A stretch of 64,000 nucleotides of DNA from Auanema rhodensis (taxonomy: Eukaryota > Nematoda > Chromadorea > Rhabditida > Rhabditidae): assembly GCA_964057225.1 (NCBI GenBank), contig OZ059894.1, positions 1,054,001 through 1,118,000 of the forward strand, written 5' to 3'. Positions 24,918-39,308 of this stretch are shown here, piece after piece. A program made the position numbers and the translations under genes. Each line of letters opens with the position of its first letter. The first letter of the stretch is position 1. The notes beneath the pieces were generated by a model. It saw nothing but the letters and a program-made list of their open reading frames with translations, made no database searches and was not told the origin of the DNA.

Positions 24918-27900
24918 ACACTCAACATTGCTTCCAAAAACATTTTGACAAAAATTTTTTCGAAAAATTTCAAAATAATTTAGCAAAAAGTAGATGTTTT
25001 TAGATTCCTTTTTTCAAGGCAAACACGATGGACAATGTTTTTCAACGAAAAAATTAATTCTTCAGGGTGAAAATCGAGGATATAAGTGTGAACTTATATC
25101 AGTTGATATCTCGGTGCATTTTTAAGCTAGCGCAAATCTGATAACATGGATCGACGCAGCTTAAAAATCCGCATCGAATGCACTATACTACATTGAGATA
25201 CGCTTAATACAAAAATTAGTTATGATCGTTTGAAAAATGATGCATTAGTGTATGTTGAGTTTCCATGTACACTCAACATTGCTTCCAAAAACATTTTGAC
25301 AAAAATTTTTTCGAAAAATTTCAAAATAATTTAGCAAAAAGTAGATGTTTTTAGATTCCTTTTTTCAAGGCAAAGACGATGGACAATGTTTTTCAACGAA
25401 AAAATTAATTCTTCAGGGTGAAAATCGAGGATATAAGTGTGAACTTATATCAGTTGATATCTCGGTGCATTTTTAAGCTAGCGCAAATCTGATAACACAG
25501 ATCGACGCAGCTTAAAAATCCGCATCGAATGCACTATACTACATTAAGAAACGCTTGATACAAAAGTTAGTTATGATCGTTTGAAAAATGATGCATTAGT
25601 GTATGTTGAGTTTCCATGTACACTCAACAATGCTTCCAAAAACATTTTGACAAAAATTTTTTCAAAAAATTTCAAAATAATTTAGCAAAAAGTAGATGTT
25701 TTTAGATTTCTTTTTTCAAGGCAAACACGATGGACAATGTTTTTCAACGAAAAAATTAATTCTTCAGGGTGAAAATCGAGGATATAAGTGTGAACTTATA
25801 TCAGTTGATATCTCGGTGCATTTTTAAGCTAGCGCAAATCTGATAACACAGATCGACGCAGCTTAAAAATCCGCATCGAATGCACTATACTACATTAAGA
25901 AACGCTTGATACAAAAATTAGTTATGATCGTTTGAAAAATGATGCATTAGTGTATGTTGAGTTTCCATGTACACTCAACATTGCTTCCAAAAACAATTTG
26001 ACAAAAATTTTTTCAAAAAATTTCAAAATAATTTAGCAAAAAATAGATGTTTTTAGATTTCTTTTTTCAAGGCAAACACGATGGACAATGTTTTTCAACG
26101 AAAAAATTAATTCTTCAGGGTGAAAATCGAGGATATAAGTGTGAACTTATATCAGTTGATATCTCGGTGCATTTTTAAGCTAGCGCAAATCTGATAACAC
26201 GGATCGACGCAGCTTAAAAATCCGCATCGAATGCTTTATACTACATTGAGAAACGCTTAATACAAAAATTAGTTATGATCGTTTGAAAAATGATGCATTA
26301 GTGTATGTTGAGTTTCCATGTACACTCAACATTGCTTCCAAAAACATTTTGACAAAAATTTTTTCGAAAAATTTCAAAATAATTTAGCAAAAAGTAGATG
26401 TTTTTAGATTCCTTTTTTCAAGGCAAAGACGATGGACAATGTTTTTCAACGAAAAAATTAATTCTTCAGGGTGAAAATCGAGGATATAAGTGTGAACTTA
26501 TATCAGTTGATATCTCGGTGCATTTTTGAGCTAGCGCAAATCTGATACCACAGATCGACGCAGCTTAAAAATCCGCATCGAATGCACTATACTACATTGA
26601 GAAACGCTTAATACAAAAATTAGTTATGATCGTTTGAAAAATGATGCATTAGTGTATGTTGAGTTTCCATGTACACTCAACATTGCTTCCAAAAACATTT
26701 TGACGAAAATTTTTTCAAAAAATTTCAAAATAATTTAGCAAAAAGTAGATGTTTTTAGATTCCTTTTTTCAAGGCAAACACGATGGACATTGTTTTTCAA
26801 CGAAAAAATTAATTCTTCAGGGTGAAAATCGAGGATATAAGTGTGAACTTATATCAGTTGATATCTCGGTGCATTTTTAAGCTAGCGCAAATCTGATAAC
26901 AAAGATCGACGCAGCTTAAAAATCCGCATCGAATGCACTATACTACATTGAGAAACGCTTAATACAAAAATTAGTTATGATCGTTTGAAAAATGATGCAT
27001 TAGTGTATGTTGAGTTTCCATGTACACTCAACATTGCTTCCAAAAACATTTTGACAAAAATTTTTTCGAAAAATTTCAAAATAATTTAGCAAAAAGTAGA
27101 TGTTTTTAGATTCCTTTTTTCAAGGCAAACACGATGGACAATGTTTTTCAACGAAAAAATTAATTCTTCAGGGTGAAAATCGAGGATATAAGTGTGAACT
27201 TATATCAGTTGATATCTCGGTGCATTTTTAAGCTAGCGCAAATCTGATAACACGGATCGACGCAGCTTAAAAATCCGCATCGAATGCACTATACTACATT
27301 GAGATACGCTTAATACAAAAATTAGTTATGATCGTTTGAAAAATGATGCATTAGTGTATGTTGAGTTTCCATGTACACTCAACATTGCTTCCAAAAACAT
27401 TTTGACAAAAATTTTTTCGAAAAATTTCAAAATAATTTAGCAAAAAGTAGATGTTTTTAGATTCCTTTTTTCAAGGCAAAGACGATGGACAATGTTTTTC
27501 AACGAAAAAATTAATTCTTCAGGGTGAAAATCAAGGATATAAGTGTGAACTTATATCAGTTGATATCTCGGTGCATTTTTAAGCTAGCGCAAATCTGATA
27601 ACACAGATCGACGCAGCTTAAAAATCCGCATCGAATGCACTATACTACATTAAGAAACGCTTGATACAAAAGTTAGTTATGATCGTTTGAAAAATGATGC
27701 ATTAGTGTATGTTGAGTTTCCATGTACACTCAACATTGCTTCCAAAAACATTTTGACAAAAATTTTTTCAAAAAATTTCAAAATAATTTAGCAAAAAGTA
27801 GATGTTTTTAGATTTCTTTTTTCAAGGCAAACACGATGGACAATGTTTTTCAACGAAAAAATTAATTCTTCAGGGTGAAAATCGAGGATATAAGTGTGAA

Positions 27901-30900
27901 CTTATATCAGTTGATATCTCGGTGCATTTTTAAGCTAGCGCAAATCTGATAACACAGATCGACGCAGCTTAAAAATCCGCATCGAATGCACTATACTACA
28001 TTAAGAAACGCTTGATACAAAAATTAGTTATGATCGTTTGAAAAATGATGCATTAGTGTATGTTGAGTTTCCATGTACACTCAACATTGCTTCCAAAAAC
28101 AATTTGACAAAAATTTTTTCAAAAAATTTCAAAATAATTTAGCAAAAAGTAGATGTTTTTAGATTTCTTTTTTCAAGGCAAACACGATGGACAATGTTTT
28201 TCAACGAAAAAATTAATTCTTCAGGGTGAAAATCGAGGATATAAGTGTGAACTTATATCAGTTGATATCTCGGTGCATTTTTAAGCTAGCGCAAATCTGA
28301 TAACACAGATCGACGCAGCTTAAAAATCCGCATTGAATGCACTATACTACATTGAGAAACGCTCAATACAAAAATTAGTTATGATCGTTTGAAAAATGAT
28401 GCATTAGTGTATGTTGAGTTTCCATGTACACTCAACATTGCTTCCAAAAACATTTTGACAAAAATTTTTTCGAAAAATTTCAAAATAATTTAGCAAAAAG
28501 TAGATGTTTTTAGATTCCTTTTTTCAAGGCAAACACGATGGACAATGTTTTTCAACGAAAAAATTAATTCTTCAGGGTGAAAATCGAGGATATAAGTGTG
28601 AACTTATATCAGTTGATATCTCGGTGCATTTTTAAGCTAGCGCAAATCTGATAACATGGATCGACGCAGCTTAAAAATCCGCATCGAATGCACTATACTA
28701 CATTGAGATACGCTTAATACAAAAATTAGTTATGATCGTTTGAAAAATGATGCATTAGTGTATGTTGAGTTTCCATGTACACTCAACATTGCTTCCAAAA
28801 ACATTTTGACAAAAATTTTTTCGAAAAATTTCAAAATAATTTAGCAAAAAGTAGATGTTTTTAGATTCCTTTTTTCAAGGCAAAGACGATGGACAATGTT
28901 TTTCAACGAAAAAATTAATTCTTCAGGGTGAAAATCGAGGATATAAGTGTGAACTTATATCAGTTGATATCTCGGTGCATTTTTAAGCTAGCGCAAATCT
29001 GATAACACAGATCGACGCAGCTTAAAAATCCGCATCGAATGCACTATACTACATTAAGAAACGCTTGATACAAAAGTCAGTTATGATCGTTTGAAAAATG
29101 ATGCATTAGTGTATGTTGAGTTTCCATGTACACTCAACATTGCTTCCAAAAACATTTTGACAAAAATTTTTTCAAAAAATTTCAAAATAATTTAGCAAAA
29201 AGTAGATGTTTTTAGATTTCTTTTTTCAAGGCAAACACGATGGACAATGTTTTTCAACGAAAAAATTAATTCTTCAGGGTGAAAATCGAGGATATAAGTG
29301 TGAACTTATATCAGTTGATATCTCGGTGCATTTTTAAGCTAGCGCAAATCTGATAACACAGATCGACGCAGCTTAAAAATCCGCATCGAATGCACTATAC
29401 TACATTAAGAAACGCTTGATACAAAAATTAGTTATGATCGTTTGAAAAATGATGCATTAGTGTATGTTGAGTTTCCATGTACACTCAACATTGCTTCCAA
29501 AAACAATTTGACAAAAATTTTTTCAAAAAATTTCAAAATAATTTAGCAAAAAATAGATGTTTTTAGATTTCTTTTTTCAAGGCAAACACGATGGACAATG
29601 TTTTTCAACAAAAAAATTAATTCTTCAGGGTGAAAATCGAGGATATAAGTGTGAACTTATATCAGTTGATATCTCGGTGCATTTTTAAGCTAGCGCAAAT
29701 CTGATAACACGGATCGACGCAGCTTAAAAATCCGCATCGAATGCTTTATACTACATTGAGAAACGCTTAATACAAAAATTAGTTATGATCGTTTGAAAAA
29801 TGATGCATTAGTGTATGTTGAGTTTCCATGTACACTCAACATTGCTTCCAAAAACATTTTGACAAAAATTTTTTCAAAAAATTTCAAAATAATTTAGCAA
29901 AAAGTAGATGTTTTTAGATTTCTTTTTTCAAGGCAAACACGATGGACAATGTTTTTCAACGAAAAAATTAATTCTTCAGGGTGAAAATCGAGGATATAAG
30001 TGTGAACTTATATCAGTTGATATCTCGGTGCATTTTTAAGCTAGCGCAAATCTGATAACACAGATCGACGCAGCTTAAAAATCCGCATCGAATGCACTAT
30101 ACTACATTAAGAAACGCTTGATACAAAAATTAGTTATGATCGTTTGAAAAATGATGCATTAGTGTATGTTGAGTTTCCATGTACACTCAACATTGCTTCC
30201 AAAAACAATTTGACAAAAATTTTTTCAAAAAATTTCAAAATAATTTAGCAAAAAGTAGATGTTTTTAGATTTCTTTTTTCAAGGCAAACACGATGGACAA
30301 TGTTTTTCAACGAAAAAATTAATTCTTCAGGGTGAAAATCGAGGATATAAGTGTGAACTTATATCAGTTGATATCTCGGTGCATTTTTAAGCTAGCGCAA
30401 ATCTGATAACACAGATCGACGCAGCTTAAAAATCCGCATTGAATGCACTATACTACATTGAGAAACGCTCAATACAAAAATTAGTTATGATCGTTTGAAA
30501 AATGATGCATTAGTGTATGTTGAGTTTCCATGTACACTCAACATTGCTTCCAAAAACATTTTGACAAAAATTTTTTCGAAAAATTTCAAAATAATTTAGC
30601 AAAAAGTAGATGTTTTTAGATTCCTTTTTTCAAGGCAAACACGATGGACAATGTTTTTCAACGAAAAAATTAATTCTTCAGGGTGAAAATCGAGGATATA
30701 AGTGTGAACTTATATCAGTTGATATCTCGGTGCATTTTTAAGCTAGCGCAAATCTGATAACATGGATCGACGCAGCTTAAAAATCCGCATCGAATGCACT
30801 ATACTACATTGAGATACGCTTAATACAAAAATTAGTTATGATCGTTTGAAAAATGATGCATTAGTGTATGTTGAGTTTCCATGTACACTCAACATTGCTT

Positions 30901-33900
30901 CCAAAAACATTTTGACAAAAATTTTTTCGAAAAATTTCAAAATAATTTAGCAAAAAGTAGATGTTTTTAGATTCCTTTTTTCAAGGCAAAGACGATGGAC
31001 AATGTTTTTCAACGAAAAAATTAATTCTTCAGGGTGAAAATCGAGGATATAAGTGTGAACTTATATCAGTTGATATCTCGGTGCATTTTTAAGCTAGCGC
31101 AAATCTGATAACACAGATCGACGCAGCTTAAAAATCCGCATCGAATGCACTATACTACATTAAGAAACGCTTGATACAAAAGTCAGTTATGATCGTTTGA
31201 AAAATGATGCATTAGTGTATGTTGAGTTTCCATGTACACTCAACATTGCTTCCAAAAACATTTTGACAAAAATTTTTTCAAAAAATTTCAAAATAATTTA
31301 GCAAAAAGTAGATGTTTTTAGATTTCTTTTTTCAAGGCAAACACGATGGACAATGTTTTTCAACGAAAAAATTAATTCTTCAGGGTGAAAATCGAGGATA
31401 TAAGTGTGAACTTATATCAGTTGATATCTCGGTGCATTTTTAAGCTAGCGCAAATCTGATAACACAGATCGACGCAGCTTAAAAATCCGCATCGAATGCA
31501 CTATACTACATTAAGAAACGCTTGATACAAAAATTAGTTATGATCGTTTGAAAAATGATGCATTAGTGTATGTTGAGTTTCCATGTACACTCAACATTGC
31601 TTCCAAAAACAATTTGACAAAAATTTTTTCAAAAAATTTCAAAATAATTTAGCAAAAAATAGATGTTTTTAGATTTCTTTTTTCAAGGCAAACACGATGG
31701 ACAATGTTTTTCAACAAAAAAATTAATTCTTCAGGGTGAAAATCGAGGATATAAGTGTGAACTTATATCAGTTGATATCTCGGTGCATTTTTAAGCTAGC
31801 GCAAATCTGATAACACGGATCGACGCAGCTTAAAAATCCGCATCGAATGCTTTATACTACATTGAGAAACGCTTAATACAAAAATTAGTTATGATCGTTT
31901 GAAAAATGATGCATTAGTGTATGTTGAGTTTCCATGTACACTCAACATTGCTTCCAAAAACATTTTGACAAAAATTTTTTCGAAAAATTTCAAAATAATT
32001 TAGCAAAAAGTAGATGTTTTTAGATTCCTTTTTTCAAGGCAAAGACGATGGACAATGTTTTTCAACGAAAAAATTAATTCTTCAGGGTGAAAATCGAGGA
32101 TATAAGTGTGAACTTATATCAGTTGATATCTCGGTGCATTTTTAAGCTAGCGCAAATCTGATACCACAGATCGACGCAGCTTAAAAATCCGCATCGAATG
32201 CACTATACTACATTGAGAAACGCTTAATACAAAAATTAGTTATGATCGTTTGAAAAATGATGCATTAGTGTATGTTGAGTTTCCATGTACACTCAACATT
32301 GCTTCCAAAAACATTTTGACGAAAATTTTTTCAAAAAATTTCAAAATAATTTAGCAAAAAGTAGATGTTTTTAGATTCCTTTTTTCAAGGCAAACACGAT
32401 GGACATTGTTTTTCAACGAAAAAATTAATTCTTCAGGGTGAAAATCGAGGATATAAGTGTGAACTTATATCAGTTGATATCTCGGTGCATTTTTAAGCTA
32501 GCGCAAATCTGATAACAAAGATCGACGCAGCTTAAAAATCCGCATCGAATGCACTATACTACATTGAGAAACGCTTAATACAAAAATTAGTTATGATCGT
32601 TTGAAAAATGATGCATTAGTGTATGTTGAGTTTCCATGTACACTCAACATTGCTTCCAAAAACATTTTGACAAAAATTTTTTCGAAAAATTTCAAAATAA
32701 TTTAGCAAAAAGTAGATGTTTTTAGATTCCTTTTTTCAAGGCAAACACGATGGACAATGTTTTTCAACGAAAAAATTAATTCTTCAGGGTGAAAATCGAG
32801 GATATAAGTGTGAACTTATATCAGTTGATATCTCGGTGCATTTTTAAGCTAGCGCAAATCTGATAACACGGATCGACGCAGCTTAAAAATCCGCATCGAA
32901 TGCACTATACTCCATTGAGATACGCTTAATACAAAAATTAGTTATGATCGTTTGAAAAATGATGCATTAGTGTATGTTGAGTTTCCATGTACACTCAACA
33001 TTGCTTCCAAAAACATTTTGACAAAAATTTTTTCGAAAAATTTCAAAATAATTTAGCAAAAAGTAGATGTTTTTAGATTCCTTTTTTCAAGGCAAAGACG
33101 ATGGACAATGTTTTTCAACGAAAAAATTAATTCTTCAGGGTGAAAATCAAGGATATAAGTGTGAACTTATATCAGTTGATATCTCGGTGCATTTTTAAGC
33201 TAGCGCAAATCTGATACCACAGATCGACGCAGCTTAAAAATCCGCATCGAATGCACTATACTACATTAAGAAACGCTTGATACAAAAGTTAGTTATGATC
33301 GTTTGAAAAATGATGCATTAGTGTATGTTGAGTTTCCATGTACACTCAACATTGCTTCCAAAAACATTTTGACAAAAATTTTTTCAAAAAATTTCAAAAT
33401 AATTTAGCAAAAAGTAGATGTTTTTAGATTTCTTTTTTCAAGGCAAACACGATGGACAATGTTTTTCAACGAAAAAATTAATTCTTCAGGGTGAAAATCG
33501 AGGATATAAGTGTGAACTTATATCAGTTGATATCTCGGTGCATTTTTAAGCTAGCGCAAATCTGATAACACAGATCGACGCAGCTTAAAAATCCGCATCG
33601 AATGCACTATACTACATTAAGAAACGCTTGATACAAAAATTAGTTATGATCGTTTGAAAAATGATGCATTAGTGTATGTTGAGTTTCCATGTACACTCAA
33701 CATTGCTTCCAAAAACAATTTGACAAAAATTTTTTCAAAAAATTTCAAAATAATTTAGCAAAAAGTAGATGTTTTTAGATTTCTTTTTTCAAGGCAAACA
33801 CGATGGACAATGTTTTTCAACGAAAAAATTAATTCTTCAGGGTGAAAATCGAGGATATAAGTGTGAACTTATATCAGTTGATATCTCGGTGCATTTTTAA

Positions 33901-34394
33901 GCTAGCGCAAATCTGATAACACGGATCGACGCAGCTTAAAAATCCGCATCGAATGCTTTATACTACATTGAGAAACGCTTAATACAAAAATTAGTTATGA
34001 TCGTTTGAAAAATGATGCATTAGTGTATGTTGAGTTTCCATGTACACTCAACATTGCTTCCAAAAACATTTTGACAAAAATTTTTTCGAAAAATTTCAAA
34101 ATAATTTAGCAAAAAGTAGATGTTTTTAGATTCCTTTTTTCAAGGCAAAGACGATGGACAATGTTTTTCAACGAAAAAATTAATTCTTCAGGGTGAAAAT
34201 CGAGGATATAAGTGTGAACTTATATCAGTTGATATCTCGGTGCATTTTTAAGCTAGCGCAAATCTGATACCACAGATCGACGCAGCTTAAAAATCCGCAT
34301 CGAATGCACTATACTACATTGAGAAACGCTTAATACAAAAATTAGTTATGATCGTTTGAAAAATGATGCATTAGTGTATGTTGAGTTTCCATGT
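24918..34394 (+). repeat. Block 7: U72-U98, gatttc/attaag domain
   Basis: This domain has its own alleles: gatttc at 86-91, attaag at 275-280, gcttgatac, aaacaatttg, gagatacgc and ataacatgg. U72-U80 recur as U88-U96 at a 16-monomer shift (5,616 bp), including the private atcaagg of U79 and U95. U82-U85 recur as U88-U91 at a 6-monomer shift (2,106 bp), with shared agtcag and ttcaacaaaa. U97 is a hybrid, and U98 repeats U92. All monomers here are 351 bp. Confidence 0.85.
33693..34043 (+). repeat. Hybrid junction monomer U97
   Basis: The 5' part is that of U81 or U87 (aaacaatttg, gatttc, gtagatg, ttcaacga). The 3' part is that of U75 or U91 (ataacacgg, atgctttata, gcttaatac). The following U98-U99 match U92-U93. 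A crossover with U91 would give this hybrid and a 6-monomer duplication. Confidence 0.62.
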
Positions 34395-37202
34395 ACACTC
34401 AACATTGCTTCCAAAAACATTTTGACGAAAATTTTTTCAAAAAATTTCAAAATAATTTAGCAAAAAGTAGATGTTTTTAGATTCCTTTTTTCAAGGCAAA
34501 CACGATGGACATTGTTTTTCAACGAAAAAATTAATTCTTCAGGGTGAAAATCGAGGATATAAGTGTGAACTTATATCAGTTGATATCTCGGTGCATTTTT
34601 AAGCTAGCGCAAATCTGATAACAAAGATCGACGCAGCTTAAAAATCCGCATCGAATGCACTATACTACATTGAGAAACGCTTAATACAAAAATTAGTTAT
34701 GATCGTTTGAAAAATGATGCATTAGTGTATGTTGAGTTTCCATGTACACTCAACATTGCTTCCAAAAACATTTTGACAAAAATTTTTTCAAAAAATTTCA
34801 AAATAATTTAGCAAAAAGTAGATGTTTTTAGGTTCCTTTTTTCAAGGCAAAGACGATGGACAATGTTTTTCAACGAAAAAATTAATTCTTCAGGGTGAAA
34901 ATCGAGGATATAAATGTGAACTTATATCAGTTGATATCTCGGTGCATTTTTAAGCTAGCGCAAATCTGATAACACGGATCGACGCAGCTTAAAAATCCGC
35001 ATCGAATGCACTATACTACATTGAGAAACGCTCAATACAAAAATTAGTTATGATCGTTTGAAAAATGATGCATTAGTGTATGTTGAGTTTCCATGTACAC
35101 TCAACATTGCTTCCAAAAACATTTTGACAAAAATTTTTTCGAAAAATTTCAAAATAATTTAGCAAAAAGTAGATGTTTTTAGATTCCTTTTTTCAAGGCA
35201 AACACGATGGACATTGTTTTTCAACGAAAAAATTAATTCTTCAGGGTGAAAATCGAGGATATAAGTGTGAACTTATATCAGTTGATATCTCGGTGCATTT
35301 TTAAGCTAGCGCAAATCTGATAACAAAGATCGACGCAGCTTAAAAATCCGCATCGAATGCACTATACTACATTGAGAAACGCTTAATACAAAAATTAGTT
35401 ATGATCGTTTGAAAAATGATGCATTAGTGTATGTTGAGTTTCCATGTACACTCAACATTGCTTCCAAAAACATTTTGACAAAAATGTTTTCAAAAAATTT
35501 CAAAATAATTTAGCAAAAAGTAGATGTTTTTAGATTCCTTTTTTCAAGGCAAAGACGATGGACAATGTTTTTCAACGAAAAAATTAATTCTTCAGGGTGA
35601 AAATCGAGGATATAAGTGTGAACTTATATCAGTTGATATCTCGGTGCATTTTTAAGCTAGCGCAAATCTGATACCACAGATCGACGCAGCTTAAAAATCC
35701 GCATCGAATGCACTATACTACATTGAGAAACGCTTAATACAAAAATTAGTTATGATCGTTTGAAAAATGATGCATTAGTGTATGTTGAGTTTCCATGTAC
35801 ACTCAACATTGCTTCCAAAAACATTTTGACGAAAATTTTTTCAAAAAATTTCAAAATAATTTAGCAAAAAGTAGATGTTTTTAGATTCCTTTTTTCAAGG
35901 CAAACACGATGGACATTGTTTTTCAACGAAAAAATTAATTCTTCAGGGTGAAAATCGAGGATATAAGTGTGAACTTATATCAGTTGATATCTCGGTGCAT
36001 TTTTAAGCTAGCGCAAATCTGATAACAAAGATCGACGCAGCTTAAAAATCCGCATCGAATGCACTATACTACATTGAGAAACGCTTAATACAAAAATTAG
36101 TTATGATCGTTTGAAAAATGATGCATTAGTGTATGTTGAGTTTCCATGTACACTCAACATTGCTTCCAAAAACATTTTGACAAAAATTTTTTCAAAAAAT
36201 TTCAAAATAATTTAGCAAAAAGTAGATGTTTTTAGGTTCCTTTTTTCAAGGCAAAGACGATGGACAATGTTTTTCAACGAAAAAATTAATTCTTCAGGGT
36301 GAAAATCGAGGATATAAATGTGAACTTATATCAGTTGATATCTCGGTGCATTTTTAAGCTAGCGCAAATCTGATAACACGGATCGACGCAGCTTAAAAAT
36401 CCGCATCGAATGCACTATACTACATTGAGAAACGCTCAATACAAAAATTAGTTATGATCGTTTGAAAAATGATGCATTAGTGTATGTTGAGTTTCCATGT
36501 ACACTCAACATTGCTTCCAAAAACATTTTGACAAAAATTTTTTCGAAAAATTTCAAAATAATTTAGCAAAAAGTAGATGTTTTTAGATTCCTTTTTTCAA
36601 GGCAAACACGATGGACATTGTTTTTCAACGAAAAAATTAATTCTTCAGGGTGAAAATCGAGGATATAAGTGTGAACTTATATCAGTTGATATCTCGGTGC
36701 ATTTTTAAGCTAGCGCAAATCTGATAACAAAGATCGACGCAGCTTAAAAATCCGCATCGAATGCACTATACTACATTGAGAAACGCTTAATACAAAAATT
36801 AGTTATGATCGTTTGAAAAATGATGCATTAGTGTATGTTGAGTTTCCATGTACACTCAACATTGCTTCCAAAAACATTTTGACAAAAATTTTTTCAAAAA
36901 ATTTCAATATAATTTAGCAAAAAGTAGATGTTTTTAGATTCCTTTTTTCAAGGCAAAGACGATGGACAATGTTTTTCAACGAAAAAATTAATTCTTCAGG
37001 GTGAAAATCGAGGATATAAGTGTGAACTTATATCAGTTGATATCTCGGTGCATTTTTAAGCTAGCGCAAATCTGATAACAAAGATCGACGCAGCTTAAAA
37101 ATCCGCATCGAATGCACTATACTACATTGAGAAACGCTTAATACAAAAATTAGTTATGATCGTTTGAAAAATGATGCATTAGTGTATGTTGAGTTTCCAT
37201 GT

Positions 37203-37553
37203 ACACTCAACATTGCTTCCAAAAACATTTTGACAAAAATTTTTTCAAAAAATTTCAAAAATATTTAGCAAAAAAGAGATGTTATTAGGTTCCTTTTTTC
37301 AAGGCAAAGACGATGGACAAAGTTTTTCAACGAAAAAATTATTTCTTCAGGGTGAAAATCGAGGATATAAATGTGAACTTATATCAGTTGATATCTCGGT
37401 GCATTTTTAAGCTAGCGCAAATCTGATAACACGGATCGACGCAGCTTAAAAATCCGCATCGAATGCACTATACTACATTGAGAAACGCTCAATACAAAAA
37501 TTAGTTATGATCGTTTGAAAAATGATGCATTAGTGTATGTTGAGTTTCCATGT
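37203..37553 (+). repeat. Most diverged monomer, U107
   Basis: About seven changes cluster between roughly 37261 and 37342: atatttagc, aaaagagatg, gttattagg, acaaagttt and aattatttc. Most monomers differ from their class by at most one or two bases. Only the agag pair is shared, with U115 eight monomers later. The 3' half is ordinary (taaatg, ataacacgg, gctcaatac). It could be an older monomer, a local mutation cluster or poor consensus quality. Confidence 0.8.
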
Positions 37554-38957
37554 ACACTCAACATTGCTTCCAAAAACATTTTGACAAAAATTTTTTCGAA
37601 AAATTTCAAAATAATTTAGCAAAAAGTAGATGTTTTTAGATTCCTTTTTTCAAGGCAAACACGATGGACATTGTTTTTCAACGAAAAAATTAATTCTTCA
37701 GGGTGAAAATCGAGGATATAAGTGTGAACTTATATCAGTTGATATCTCGGTGCATTTTTAAGCTAGCGCAAATCTGATAACAAAGATCGACGCAGCTTAA
37801 AAATCCGCATTGAATGCACTATACTACATTGAGAAACGCTCAATACAAAAATTAGTTATGATCGTTTGAAAAATGATGCATTAGTGTATGTTGAGTTTCC
37901 ATGTACACTCAACATTGCTTCCAAAAACATTTTGACAAAAATTTTTTCGAAAAATTTCAAAATAATTTAGCAAAAAGTAGATGTTTTTAGATTCCTTTTT
38001 TCAAGGCAAACACGATGGACAATGTTTTTCAACGAAAAAATTAATTCTTCAGGGTGAAAATCGAGGATATAAGTGTGAACTTATATCAGTTGATATCTCG
38101 GTGCATTTTTAAGCTAGCGCAAATCTGATAACACAGATCGACGCAGCTTGAAAATCCGCATCGAATGCACTATACTACATTGAGAAACGCTCAATACAAA
38201 AATTAGTTATGATCGTTTGAAAAATGATGCATTAGTGTATGTTGAGTTTCCATGTACACTCAACATTGCTTCCAAAAACATTTTGACAAAAATTTTTTCG
38301 AAAATATTCAAAATAATTTAGCAAAAAGTAGATGTTTTTAGATTCCTTTTTTCAAGGCAAACACGATGGACAATGTTTTTAAACGAAAAAATTAATTCTT
38401 CAGGGTGAAAATCGAGGATATAAGTGTGAACTTATATCAGTTGATATCTCGGTGCATTTTTAAGCTAGCGCAAATCTGATAACACAGATCGACGCAGCTT
38501 AAAAATCCGCATTGAATGCACTATACTACATTGAGAAACGCTCAATACAAAAATTAGTTATGATCGTTTGAAAAATGATGCATTAGTGTATGTTGAGTTT
38601 CCATGTACACTCAACATTGCTTCCAAAAACATTTTGACAAAAATTTTTTCGAAAAATTTCAAAATAATTTAGGAAAAAGTAGATGTTTTTAGATTCCTTT
38701 TTTCAAGGCAAAGACGATGGACAATGTTTTTCAACGAAAAAATTAATTCTTCAGGGTGAAAATCGAGGATATAAGTGTGAACTTATATCAGTTGATATCT
38801 CGGTGCATTTTTAAGCTAGCGCAAATCTGATAACACAGATCGACGCAGCTTAAAAATCCGCATCGAATGCACTATACTACATTGAGAAACGCTTTATACA
38901 AAAATTAGTTATGATCGTTTGAAAAATGATGCATTAGTGTATGTTGAGTTTCCATGT

Positions 38958-39308
38958 ACACTCAACATTGCTTCCAAAAACATTTTGACAAAAATTTTTT
39001 CGAAAAATTTCAAAATAATTTAGCAAAAAGTAGATGTTTTTAGATTCCTTTTTTCAAGGCAAAGACGATGGACAATGTTTTTCAACGAAAAAATTAATTC
39101 TTCAGGGTGAAAATCGAGGATATAAATGTGAACTTATATCAGTTGATATCTCGGTGCATTTTTAAGCTAGCGCAAATCTGATAACACGGATCGACGCAGC
39201 TTAAAAATCCGCATCGAATGCACTATACTACATTGAGAAACGCTCAATACAAAAATTAGTTATGATCGTTTGAAAAATGATGCATTAGTGTATGTTGAGT
39301 TTCCATGT
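38958..39308 (+). repeat. Hybrid junction monomer U112
   Basis: The 5' part (G45, gattcc) is of the U111 or U19 type. The 3' part (taaatg, ataacacgg, gctcaatac) is that of U104. U113-U115 then follow the order U105-U107. The breakpoint lies between monomer positions 87 and 169. It marks the joint of an 8-monomer duplication. Confidence 0.65.
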
